A stretch of 64,000 bases of DNA from Streptomyces sp. 8L. Lineage in GTDB: Bacteria > Actinomycetota > Actinomycetes > Streptomycetales > Streptomycetaceae. The first letter of the stretch is position 1. Each line of letters opens with the position of its first letter. The notes under the pieces are model-generated. The model was given only the letters and a program-made list of their open reading frames with translations. It was not told the DNA's origin and searched no databases. The stretch lies in the NCBI RefSeq assembly GCF_020176795.1, contig NZ_JAIUKE010000008.1, forward strand, positions 17,160 to 81,159, in the 5' to 3' direction. Shown one piece after another: positions 1 through 9,100 of this stretch. Position numbers and translations under genes: made by a program.

Positions 1-3000
1 TTGGCGTAGCGGATGGTGAGGGTGCGCGGGCCCGCGGCCGGGACGTGCACCGCGACCGTGTCGGCGGCACCGGCGTACAAGTTGGCCACGAAGCCACTGC
101 CGGTGTAGCCGCCGTGGTCTCCCGCAACCTGGGCGCCGCCGCTGAGCGCGCCGGACTCCGCCTCGATCGTCGAGCCGAGCGGCGCCGCCGTCACGACCGG
201 GAGGACGGCGGTGGCCGTCGCCGTGTCGCGGGCGGTCGTGCCGTCCCATCCGGTGGTGGCGGTGAGGCGCGCGGCCGTTGTCGTCTGGTGCGCGGGCGGG
301 GTGACCGTCCACCGCAGGTCGGCGTGGCCGCCCCGAGCGATGGTGACCGCGGCCGGATCGGCGCTGACCTGCCAGCCGGCGGGCACGCGCAGACTGCTCA
401 CCACGTGACGGGCGTCGGCGCCGCCGACGGAGTCGAGGGCCAGGCGCACGGTGGCGGGCGTTCCGGGCGAGGTGCCGTCGGCCGTCAGCACACCGGTGAG
501 GTCGGCGGCCCCCGCACGGGGCACCGTGAGCGAGGCCACCGACGCCGGTGCGGCGCCGTCGAACGACAGCCGCACCGCGGTGGCCTCGGCACGGCTCCAG
601 CGCGCCACGAGGTCCCCCAGCGCCGGAACGCCGCCCTGCGCCACCTGGCGCCAGGCCGAGCCCGGGCCGTCCTGGATCTCGACGGTGTAGGAGTCCGGGC
701 GGGTGGCGCCCCACCGCACGTGGAGGTGGTCGACCGCGTCGCGGCCGGCCAACGCGACCTGGAGGGACGAGGAGGTGCCCGCGGCCGTCCACGACGTGGT
801 GTCGTTGCCGTCCACGGCGCCCGCGGCGTACAGGGCCGGCTGTGCGGAGCCGGCGGAGGCCGTCTGGCAGCGGGCGAGGTCGTCGGTCGGGTCCAGGTCG
901 GGGCGGGCCGTCTGCACCGTCACCGGGTGGCCGGTGGTGAGTGTCCTGGCGCCCTCCGGCGTGGTGAGCGCGACGGGCGCGCCGGAGTCGAGGGTCACCG
1001 TGGTGGTCCGCGCGCCGATGTGCACGGTCAGCCTGCTGCCGTGGTACGCGAGCCCGGCCAGGGTGATGCCCGAGGCGAGCTGCGGCGGCAGGGTCGGGGC
1101 CAGTGCCAGGCTGCCGGTGTTCCACCGCAGGCCGCCGAACCCGTACGCGAACGTCTGGAGGAACCCGCCGGCTCCGGTGGCGAAGGTGAACGCCGGGCCG
1201 GAGCCGCTGCCTTGGAGCGGCACGTCGCCCTGGGTCTCCGCGAACTGGCGGAACGGGCCCTTCAGATAAGGCCGGTAGGCGTTCTCGAAGAGGGTGCCGT
1301 CCAGGCAGCCGGGCTGCTGGATCTGCGCGGCGACCACCGACTCCACCGAGTACGTCATGGCCGGCCCGTTGACGTCGGTGACCGGCATGTAGCGGTCGAG
1401 GTCCGCCGCGGCCGACGACGGGTCGGTGACGTAGCCCAGCGGGTACGTGAGCATGACCGTGTCCGCCTGCTTGGCGGTCTGGTCCGTGTAGCCGGCGTAC
1501 TCGGGGTGGCTGCCGTCCGCGTCGGCGGGCACGGCGATCCGGTCGGCGATCCGCGTCCACGCCGGGTCGGGGGTCTCGTGCAGCACGGTGGCCGCGGCGG
1601 CGGCGTTCCGCAGGGCCACGACGGCGCCGGCGTTGGTGGTGGCGTTGTCGGTGACGTGCTCGTGGTACTCGTCGGGACCGGTGACCCCCTCGATGTGGTA
1701 CTGGCCGTCCGCGCCCTGCGTGACCCGGCTCGCCCAGAACTCGGCGACGTCCTTCAGCACCGGAAAGCCGTCGTCCTTGAGCCACGTGGTGTCCCCGGTG
1801 GCTTGGTAGTACTGCCACTGCGCGAGCGCGATGTCGCTTTCCAGGTGGTCCTCGAAGGTGACGCACATGGGGTGGCCGAGGTCGCCACACGCTCCGCCGG
1901 GTCCGTTGTCCCAGGCCCAGATCCCGCCGGCGTAGCCGTTGGTCTTCGCGTCGGCCTCGGCCTGGGCGCGGGTGCGGGAACGGAACATCACGACGGACTT
2001 GGCCAGTTCGGGGTGGAAGGCGAGCAGCGAGGGGAACATCCAGGTGTCCGCGTCCCAGAAGATGTCGCCGTTGTAGTCCAGACTGGTCAGGCCCGCGGGC
2101 GGGATGCTCCACGACGTGCCGGCGCGCAGGCTGGAGTACAGCGTGTAGTAGGACATGTTGACGTCGGCCTGCAGGTCGGCGTCGCTCCCCGTATCGACGT
2201 TGGGCTTCCACAACGCGGCCCACGCGGCATCGTGTTGCGAGACGAGCTTTTCCCAGCCCTGGTCCGCGGCGTCCTCGACGGTGCGGGCCGCGGTGCTGCC
2301 CGGGTCGCTCCGGGCCGTCCGGTCCGAGGCGGAGTCGTTCGAGTCGGCGATGCCCACGTACTTGGTCACGGTGTACGTGGTGCCCGCGGTGACGGGGATC
2401 GTCCAGTCCTCGCCGGCTGTGGCGGTGTCGGCGGCGGGCTCCGCCGCGGCGCGGGCCGCCACCCGGGTCCCCGGACCGGCCACGAGACGCTGGGTCTCCA
2501 CCACGCGGGTGCCGTTGCCGGGCGTGCTCAGCCGGACGGTCGCGGTGTCGGTGGCGGTCGTGACGGCGCGGGACGTCGCGTCGATGCCCCGGGCGCCGGA
2601 GCCGTCGAGCAGTGCGGACAGTGAAAGGTCGCCGGTCCACCGGGGGGTGACGGTGAGCTGGACCTGCGCGAGGTGTTCGTGCGCGCGGTTGGCGAGCACC
2701 TGGACGCGTACGTCGGTGGCCCTGCCGTCCTCGGGCGTCCACGTCATCGAGGTGGTGACGGCGCCGTGTGCGAGGTCCAACTGCTGCCGGTATCCGCCGA
2801 TCCGGTCCTGCGGCACGGTGGCGTCAAGGGTGTGGCCGTCCACGCCGAGGGCCATCGTGCTCCACGTCGGCAGCGAGGCCATGTACTCCATGCCCGGCAC
2901 GGACGGCGTCAGGCCCTTGTTGTAGACGCCCGCGACCAGGGAAGTGGTCAGCCGCTGCTTGGGCTGCTGGTCCAACTGGTAGCCGGCCGGGCCGAGATCA

Positions 3001-3281
3001 CCCTCGTACCCCTGGCCAATGGCGGGCAGCCGCTGGGCGAGGTAGCCGTTGCCGACGAAGGGCGTCGTGGTGATGTCCTGGGCCGTGTACGCGGTACTGG
3101 TCAGCGTCCACGGGTCGACGGCGGCGGCCGTGGCGCCGTGGGACCGGCCGGTCCCGGCCGCCTGCCCGCCCGCCGGGTCCGCGGCCATCGCCCCGGCGGC
3201 GCCGGCCGTCCCGGCGACGGCGACCATGGCGACGCATGCGGCGAAGACCGCTGCCACTCTGCCGGCTCTGCGCATGGTCAC
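1..3281 (-). CDS. Secreted glycoside hydrolase family 65 protein (trehalase/kojibiose-hydrolase type), C-terminus cut by window edge
   Basis: Hydrolyses an alpha-glucosidic disaccharide outside the cell; trehalose or kojibiose are the likeliest substrates for secreted GH65 enzymes of this build. The chosen GTG at 3281 sits 6 nt after GGAGGA; an in-frame ATG lies two codons on (3275). Residues 1 to about 35 form a signal peptide (Arg-rich start, hydrophobic Ala/Val core, AxA region). The GH65 catalytic barrel shows DIFWDADTWMF near residues 402-412 and DEYHEHV near 537-543; the Glu of DEYHE is the family's general acid. Beyond about residue 780 come a discoidin (F5/8 C-like) segment, an alpha-galactosidase NEW3-like segment and the start of a CBM6/35-like module (EAESGAL), which runs off the left edge. 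The frame is open to base 1, so the true end is not visible. Substrate is inferred, family is clear. Confidence 0.9.
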   Translation of the reverse strand, partial: MTMRRAGRVAAVFAACVAMVAVAGTAGAAGAMAADPAGGQAAGTGRSHGATAAAVDPWTLTSTAYTAQDITTTPFVGNGYLAQRLPAIGQGYEGDLGPAGYQLDQQPKQRLTTSLVAGVYNKGLTPSVPGMEYMASLPTWSTMALGVDGHTLDATVPQDRIGGYRQQLDLAHGAVTTSMTWTPEDGRATDVRVQVLANRAHEHLAQVQLTVTPRWTGDLSLSALLDGSGARGIDATSRAVTTATDTATVRLSTPGNGTRVVETQRLVAGPGTRVAARAAAEPAADTATAGEDWTIPVTAGTTYTVTKYVGIADSNDSASDRTARSDPGSTAARTVEDAADQGWEKLVSQHDAAWAALWKPNVDTGSDADLQADVNMSYYTLYSSLRAGTSWSIPPAGLTSLDYNGDIFWDADTWMFPSLLAFHPELAKSVVMFRSRTRAQAEADAKTNGYAGGIWAWDNGPGGACGDLGHPMCVTFEDHLESDIALAQWQYYQATGDTTWLKDDGFPVLKDVAEFWASRVTQGADGQYHIEGVTGPDEYHEHVTDNATTNAGAVVALRNAAAAATVLHETPDPAWTRIADRIAVPADADGSHPEYAGYTDQTAKQADTVMLTYPLGYVTDPSSAAADLDRYMPVTDVNGPAMTYSVESVVAAQIQQPGCLDGTLFENAYRPYLKGPFRQFAETQGDVPLQGSGSGPAFTFATGAGGFLQTFAYGFGGLRWNTGSLALAPTLPPQLASGITLAGLAYHGSRLTVHIGARTTTVTLDSGAPVALTTPEGARTLTTGHPVTVQTARPDLDPTDDLARCQTASAGSAQPALYAAGAVDGNDTTSWTAAGTSSSLQVALAGRDAVDHLHVRWGATRPDSYTVEIQDGPGSAWRQVAQGGVPALGDLVARWSRAEATAVRLSFDGAAPASVASLTVPRAGAADLTGVLTADGTSPGTPATVRLALDSVGGADARHVVSSLRVPAGWQVSADPAAVTIARGGHADLRWTVTPPAHQTTTAARLTATTGWDGTTARDTATATAVLPVVTAAPLGSTIEAESGALSGGAQVAGDHGGYTGSGFVANLYAGAADTVAVHVPAAGPRTLTIRYA

Positions 3282-3888
3282 GAGGGGTCCTCCGGTGGTG
3301 TGGAGGAGGCTTCCGCGGTGGTGCGCGCGGGAGCTGTCCTCGACTCGCGGGTGGCTTGTACAACGATGTAACCCAACAGATTCCGCCACCGGCGCTCGCG
3401 TTGCGTCAAGACCGCGGACCAATATTCCTCGGAGGCCACTCCTCTGACCCCGTAGGCAGGTTGACGTGATCCCGGAGTGGTTCGGGCGGTGCTCCTGAGC
3501 GGTCCGAGCGGTGTTCCGGAGCGGTTCGGGCGGTACCCGGACGACACAACCGTGCCGCGGGGACAGGCGCCCGCGGCTGCGGGACATGGCCCCGAGCCCT
3601 CGGCGGACACGACCTGGGGCAGGGGAGACCACCCGCAGCCCGCGCGGTCGCCGGCCGGTCGCGCGGGAGCGCGGCGGATTCGGGAGGCGGCGCACGCGGC
3701 ACGGTCACCTCCGGCTTGTGCCTGTCCACCCCTGGCCACCCCCGGCCGCTACCGGGCTGCGGCGGTGGCCGGTGTGCATGCGGGCAGAGACGGCTGTGCG
3801 CGCGTTCAACGGCTGCCCTGTGTCCTTGGCGCCCGCCGCCCGCCGGGATTGACTCGATCACGCCCGACCGGTGAAGGACCACAGCACG
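3282..3888. other. Intergenic region between the divergent GH65 gene and the giant-gene operon
   Basis: About 600 bp with overlapping ORFs in several frames but none with a convincing ribosome site or recognisable protein. Apart from the LacI-like palindrome and the ribosome site at 3889-3895 I see no clear element. It should hold the promoter of the giant gene operon. Confidence 0.5.
3359..3370. promoter_or_regulatory. Possible LacI-family operator upstream of the GH65 gene
   Basis: TACAACGATGTA is a 12-bp imperfect palindrome with a central CG (arms TACA/TGTA), the usual shape of LacI-family operators in actinobacterial sugar genes. It lies about 80 bp before the GTG start of the GH65 gene. 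A TTGACG element on the minus strand (3404-3409) could be the -35, but no convincing -10 was found. No LacI gene is in the window, so the regulator would act in trans or lie to the left. Confidence 0.35.
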
Positions 3889-3902
3889 AAGGAGGCCGCC
3901 CA

Positions 3903-4505
3903 ATGGTGTCTTCGTGCGCTCGGCGGACCGAAGGTCCCCCGACCCGGTACCGCACCGCTCGGGAGCAGGCCGTGCCGGAGAAGGCGACGGGCGCGACGCC
4001 CGTGCCGCCGCCCGGAGGCCTCACCCACCGCAGCGGGGTGTGGGGCGGGGCCGCCTCGCACCCCGCTGCGGCGGGAAACCGTGGCTGTCGGACGCCGTCC
4101 GGGCGTACGCCGGACATGCGCGGGGTGTGGGCGAGGAGCGGGAGCGGAGTGCGGTCTTCGGCGGCTCCGTACGCGCCCGCGTCCTCCGGCGCCCCGCACG
4201 ACCCGCGGACCGTCCCCATGGCACCGGCGGCGGCCGACGACCTCCCTGCGCCGTCCGCCGCCGGCAAGGACGCTCTGGCTGTGGCCGCTGTGGCCGCTGT
4301 GGCCCTCGTGGCCCCCGTGCCGTCGCCTCCCGCCGCGTCGGCGGTCGTCGCGTCGGGCGCCCGGCAGCTCCATCGCCGCGCCCGGTGTGGCGGGGAGCGG
4401 CTACCGCTGACCGCGCCCGTCCCGGCCGTCGTTCCGGCGTTCGCACCTCGTGTGCCGGGTGGTGCCGTGCCGCGGCGCGTCCGGAAGGCCGGGTGGCTCG
4501 CATGA
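3903..4505 (+). CDS. Hypothetical 200-residue Ala/Pro-rich protein, translationally coupled to the giant gene
   Basis: Not recognised. Three facts argue for a real gene: AAGGAGG at 3889-3895 lies exactly 7 nt before the ATG; third codon positions are mostly G or C throughout; and its TGA overlaps the ATG of the next gene in an ATGA junction (4502-4505), typical of translational coupling. The product is rich in Arg, Pro and Ala and has one hydrophobic stretch of Ala/Val near residues 122-140 that could be a weak membrane segment. It has no WXG motif and is not an obvious EsxE/F-like partner, although secreted WXG100-like toxins are often preceded by small helper proteins. It could instead be a long leader ORF that merely sets translation of the giant gene. 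Confidence 0.45.
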   Translation: MVSSCARRTEGPPTRYRTAREQAVPEKATGATPVPPPGGLTHRSGVWGGAASHPAAAGNRGCRTPSGRTPDMRGVWARSGSGVRSSAAPYAPASSGAPHDPRTVPMAPAAADDLPAPSAAGKDALAVAAVAAVALVAPVPSPPAASAVVASGARQLHRRARCGGERLPLTAPVPAVVPAFAPRVPGGAVPRRVRKAGWLA

Positions 4506-6133
4506 GCATCATGCTGCCGCCCGAACTCGAATGGGTGGCCGCCCTGGCGGGCGGCACCTGGCCGAAGGCGGACGAGGACAAGCTGTGGGCCCTGTACCAG
4601 GCGCACAAGGACTACGCGGAACAACTGCGCTCCATCTCCGCACAGTTCCCGAACGTCCTCGCCAACGTCCGGGCGGGCGTCTCCGGCTCGACGGCGGAGA
4701 ACTTCGAGTCCTACCTGCAAAAGTTCCAGCAGAACCTCGATGACGTGGCCGCTGCCTGCGACCAACTCGCCAGTCAGATAGATGAGTTCGCGCTCAAGAT
4801 CGAGTACTCCAAGATCATGATCTTGATGTCCCTGGCCTGGATGGCGGCTGAGATCGCCTTCTTCGCCTGGTGGGCACCGGAAGCGATTCCCGCGATCATG
4901 GCCGAGGGTCGGGCGGCCGTCATGATGATCATCCGGCGGCTGGTGGCGGCCACCGTGTTCAGCGCGGGGATGGGCGCCGTCATGGCCGCGGCGGCCGAGG
5001 GCATCCAGTACGCCGAGGGGCACCGGCACCAGTTCGACTGGGGAGACGTGGCCGTCGCCGCCGGGTCCGGTGCGATCAGCGGGGCCATCACCGGCGGACT
5101 CTTCACCGGGGTCGGGGTGTTCGGAGGCAAGGCCGGACAGGCGGTCCTCTCCTCGCTGCTGGGCAAGATGGCGCTCGGTGGCCTTGGCGGCGCGGCAGGC
5201 ATGGCGGCCTCGGACGCCGCGTTCGACCTGGAGGGCTCCCCGGGGCTCGGCTTCGTCGCGGGCATGGTCGGCGGCGCGATCGGTCATATCCCGGCCCTGC
5301 GCGGCGGCAAGGGCGGCAGTGGGGAGGGCGACGGGTACACCAAGATCCCGGACCTGTCCGAGACACCGCCCGAACTCGGCGAGGATGTCCCGCGCCTGTC
5401 CACCGAGGCGTCGGGCCCGGACACCACGACCCCCTCTGCCTCGGACGGGAGCGCCCCCTTCGGCCCCGGCGTCGGCCTCTCGGTCGACGGGCCGGCTCGC
5501 GGCGTACCGCAGGAGGCGGGCGAGCAGGACGGCGCGGTACCCAACGGGCAGTACGCCGAGTCCGGTTCGTCACACGAACCGTATGAGCCGTACGAACCTT
5601 ACGAGCCGTACGCGGGAGCTGCCACGGGCTCCGGCGGGAGTGAGCGCACCCGTCTGCTGGACGGTTTCGGAGACGACGCCGAGCCGGCCACCGGCTCCGC
5701 AGGCAGTGGCCCGTCCGTTGCCGGGGGCGTCAACGGCCGTACGGGAGAGGGCTCTTCCTCGTACCCCGGGCAGCCCGGGGGCGGCGGCGACCGCGGCGAC
5801 GCGATTGCCGGCGTGCCCGGTCAGGCGTACGGGCGTGGCGGTCCGCCGCCCGGGGGGGGGGGCGCCCCCCCCGGGCGGGGCCCCCGCCGGGGGCGGGGGG
5901 GGCCGGCGGGCGGGGGGGGGGGGCGCCCCCCCCCCCCCCCGCCCCCCCCCGCGGGGGGGGCCCCCCCCCCCCCCCCCACGACTCGGTGCGCGGTGACAGT
6001 GTCGTCGTCTCGGGGATCGACGACCGGGAGCCGCCGCCCTTCTCGGGGTCCGGCGACGCGGCGCGGACTCCGTCCGCCACGCCCCCGGTCACGTCCGATC
6101 CGAGCAGGTCCGCCCCCGAGGGGACGGGGCTGA
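4502..6133 (+). CDS. 5' part of giant gene: WXG100-like (CpnT-type) N-terminal domain and glycine-rich hydrophobic region
   Basis: The credible coding part runs from ATG 4502 to about 5846; the rest of the open frame crosses a G/C-only tract and is nonsense. The start (MSIMLPPELEWV) and residues 1-100 match the WXG100-like N-terminal domain found on actinobacterial CpnT-like and other type VII-associated toxins: an amphipathic helical hairpin with VSGSTAENF at the turn. Hydrophobic stretches follow at about residues 104-125 and 137-166, then a Gly/Ala-zipper region (about 178-260), then a Ser/Gly/Pro-rich linker containing four EPY repeats. The next real coding sequence is in another frame (from 5986), and one extra base (mod 3) inside the tract would join them. 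I therefore read 4502-36138 as one gene of roughly 10,540 codons. Export by an ESX system is inferred from the N-terminus; no ESX gene is in this window. Confidence 0.8.
   Translation: MSIMLPPELEWVAALAGGTWPKADEDKLWALYQAHKDYAEQLRSISAQFPNVLANVRAGVSGSTAENFESYLQKFQQNLDDVAAACDQLASQIDEFALKIEYSKIMILMSLAWMAAEIAFFAWWAPEAIPAIMAEGRAAVMMIIRRLVAATVFSAGMGAVMAAAAEGIQYAEGHRHQFDWGDVAVAAGSGAISGAITGGLFTGVGVFGGKAGQAVLSSLLGKMALGGLGGAAGMAASDAAFDLEGSPGLGFVAGMVGGAIGHIPALRGGKGGSGEGDGYTKIPDLSETPPELGEDVPRLSTEASGPDTTTPSASDGSAPFGPGVGLSVDGPARGVPQEAGEQDGAVPNGQYAESGSSHEPYEPYEPYEPYAGAATGSGGSERTRLLDGFGDDAEPATGSAGSGPSVAGGVNGRTGEGSSSYPGQPGGGGDRGDAIAGVPGQAYGRGGPPPGGGGAPPGRGPRRGRGGPAGGGGGRPPPPPPPPAGGAPPPPPTTRCAVTVSSSRGSTTGSRRPSRGPATRRGLRPPRPRSRPIRAGPPPRGRG
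5576..5611 (+). repeat. Four 9-bp tandem repeats encoding Glu-Pro-Tyr
   Basis: GAR-CCK-TAY is repeated four times, giving EPYEPYEPYEPY inside the linker after the hydrophobic region. The copies differ at third positions, so this is an old coding repeat rather than recent slippage. Confidence 0.85.
5843..5977. other. 135-bp stretch containing only G and C, probable assembly error that breaks the giant gene
   Basis: From 5843 to 5977 there is no A or T. Runs include 11 G (5852-5862), 12 G (5912-5923), 15 C (5926-5940), 9 C (5942-5950), 8 G (5953-5960) and 17 C (5961-5977). The frame before it (positions equal to 2 mod 3) and the frame after it (1 mod 3) are both good Streptomyces coding frames, so the tract marks an indel or a badly resolved, probably repetitive Gly/Pro-coding segment. 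Real sequence here was probably a Pro/Gly-rich linker. Confidence 0.85.
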
Positions 6134-9100
6134 CCTCCGGGGCGCTCGACGGGCTCCCGGCCACGGGGGACCGGGTGGGCCCCTGGCTGGAGAGCAACGG
6201 TCCCGAGGCGCCGCCGCCTGTGCGGAGCGGCGGCCCGCACGAGCAGGTGCCGGAGGCATCGCAGCCGCGGACCGCCGCGGACGGCGGCCTGCCCGGCCTG
6301 GAGGACCCCCAGGGCGCCGGGCAGCAGTCGACGGCGCCCGCGCAGCCGCACCCGGAGGCCTCCGAGGCCGGCGGGCAGTCACGCGGACTGTTCCCCCCGG
6401 CCGCCTACGAACCGCCGCCGAGCGCCGGCCCCCACGGCTCCTTCCGCCCCTCTGAAGAACAGCCCGCGGGCGTCGCGGGCGGTGCGCGACACGAGAACGC
6501 CCAGCCGGACCAGTTGGACCGGTTGGACCAGTTGGACCACAACAGTCAGTCGGCCGCCGTCGTCCCCCAGGAGCAGGGCCGAGGCGCTCCGGCGTCCGGT
6601 CCGGTCGTACAGCAGCCCGTCCCGCGGACCACGGCGGAGAACGGGACGGCTCCGGCCGCCACGCCCCGCCCGGCGCAGAGCGGACCTCACGAGGCCCTGG
6701 GACCGGGGGAGCCCAGGACGGTTCCCGGCGGCGAGCACGCTGTCTCCGAGGGGCCGGTCACGACGCCGGGCGGTCCCGCGAACCGGCCCGGCCTCGTCAG
6801 GCCGACGCCGGGACCGGCGGGTACGGACCGGGCCGCGGAACCGGTGACGAACGAGGCCGTGTCCGCGAAGGCGCCCGAGGGGATCGCGCCCGCCGGGGGA
6901 GCGGCGGCCCGGACCGGCGAGGGCGCGCAGCCGCACACCGGTGACAACGCCCCGCCCACACCCGGGGGTTCGCTGCGGGACCACACGGCCCCGCCCGGGC
7001 CCGGCACGCCCCTTTCAGGGCGCGGCAGCGCGCCGGACGGGCCACCGCACGAGAGCGGAACGAACCCCGCGCACGCCGGTCCCGCGCACGTCGGCTCCCC
7101 GCACGAGGGTCCCGCGCGCGCCGGTTCCACGCACGACGGTCCCGCGCACGACGCGGACGGGCCGCCGGCGGGCGCGGCCGTCGCGCCGGACCCCCTCGCG
7201 GACCGGGCCGCGCGCATCGACCAGTGGAACGACTACCGCGGCGATCGCGACGCCCGCACACAGCAGTTCCTCCACTTCCAGCAGGAGTCCGCGGACCCCG
7301 CCGCTCTCCTCGCGGACGGCTACCGGAACTTCACACAGAAAGACCTCTTCGGCGGCGGGTATCTGCCCAAAGGCAGCGTCGGTCACCGGCAGGCGGAGAC
7401 GGAGATCCGCCGCGCGGTCCTCGACGCCCACAAGGCGCTGTGGCCGACACGGGGTTCCGGGGGATTCGACGCGGAGAAGTGGGCCGCGGAGTACGACCAG
7501 ATCAAGACGAACGCCGACCGGCATTACGCCCAGGCGTCCGACCGCCACCGCCAACTGACGGACATGGAAAGGGAGTTCGACCAAACACTCGAACAGGCAC
7601 GCCAGGGCGGCGGACCGTACCTGCGTGAGACGGGGGACCTGCCCACCCGGGACGACTACGAGACCGACCAGTACAAGGACGCGACGTACGACACCGACAA
7701 CGGCAAGCCGCGTCCCGGTGAGGACGGTTATGTGCCGACATCCGTGTCCCACCTGCGCGCCGACACCTTCGCGCAGGTCCGCTCCATCGTGGACAAGGCG
7801 TACATGGAGTTCCCCGACGACCGTGCGGCGCGGCAGGGTGCGATCGACATGCGGGTCTCGCCCATCCGCGAGGGTCTTCCCCGGCGGATCGAACTGATCT
7901 CGGACTCGGTCAGGGAAGTCGAGGCCGCCACGCGCCAGCTGGACGGCTACCTCGATCCCGAGGACTTCAGCGGCGGCGAGCCCGGAAATCGGCACGCTCT
8001 GGACGAGGACAACCTCGCCAGGCTCCGTCAGGAGTTCCAGGACGATCTGCACACGTACTACCAGCAGGCGCGGGAGGCAACTGGTCCGGGCGAAGAAGTA
8101 CCGCCAGGCCGGACGGAGTTCGACCAGGCATTCGACTGGGAGCAGACCGTCGGCCGCGTGCTGGGCACGGTGGACGACCGGATCGGACACGCCGAGTTCC
8201 GGCAGTTCGCGAACACCGAGTTGCAGGAGCGGCTGAAGGAGGCCTTCGACCAGTACGAGGACGAGAACCTGCGCTCCCTCGACCAGGAGTCCCGGGATCG
8301 CCTGACGACAGAGCTGACCCACGCCCACGAGAAGATGGTGGACGAGTACTGGTTCGACCACCAGAACCACCACGACACCCGGGCCCGCGTCCAGCCCAGG
8401 TGGGACGGCGACGGGGACCGGCCCGCCCGCCCGTACGAGGACAACCGCGCGCGGCTCGACGCCTCGCTGGAGGCGAGGTTCGACCACGAGACCGGATTGC
8501 GGGAAACCCTCGACCACGCGGCCACGGCGTTTCACCCCCTGCGCGAGATCATGGGCGGGGAGGCGGGCGACCGCAACGATCCGACACCCGCCGAAGCCAT
8601 GGTCAAGGAGGTCGGAGACGACTTCCGCCAGGAGACCGGCCGTACCTTCGACAACCTTTTCGCGCCGCACGAACACAACATCGACGCGTGGCTCCAGCAC
8701 GAGAAGGACCACGAGAACACCTTCCAGAACACACTGGACTCCCTTCCGCCGTCCGAGCCGCCCGCCACACCTCCACGACCGCCCGAGCGACCGGGCACAC
8801 CGGAGCCCGGGCAGCAGGGAAGGGCGCCGGAGCCCGAAGCGGCGCCCGAGTCCGCCCGGGGCGCCGGGGACCAAAACGCGGGAGCCGCCGTCTCGGGTGG
8901 GGACCGGCACACGCCGGCAACCGGGAGCGGCCACGGAGAGGCTCAGGAGTTCGCCCAGCAGCCGGCCCGGATTCAGCAGGCCGCGCCGTCCCGGGCCACT
9001 CCTGTGGTCAACCGTCCTGGCCACGCGACCGAGCAGGCCCCGCACGAGCAGGCTCCGGCGAAGGGGTCCGCGTCGCAGGAGCCCGTGTCGCAGACGCGGG

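Noticed and set aside
45..2624. 859-codon plus-strand frame opposite the GH65 gene
   Set aside because: It is the antisense shadow of the minus-strand GH65 gene: Arg/Gly-rich, no domain, no ribosome site, whereas the minus strand shows intact GH65 motifs.
3806..5287. 493-codon minus-strand frame across the start of the giant gene
   Set aside because: Opposes both the strong ribosome site at 3889 and the WXG100-like N-terminus; composition is non-coding-like.
6490..6545. Short tandem repeats encoding DQLDRLDQLD considered as a CRISPR or transposon end
   Set aside because: The repeats are 9 bp, without spacers, in frame, and simply part of a low-complexity protein linker.
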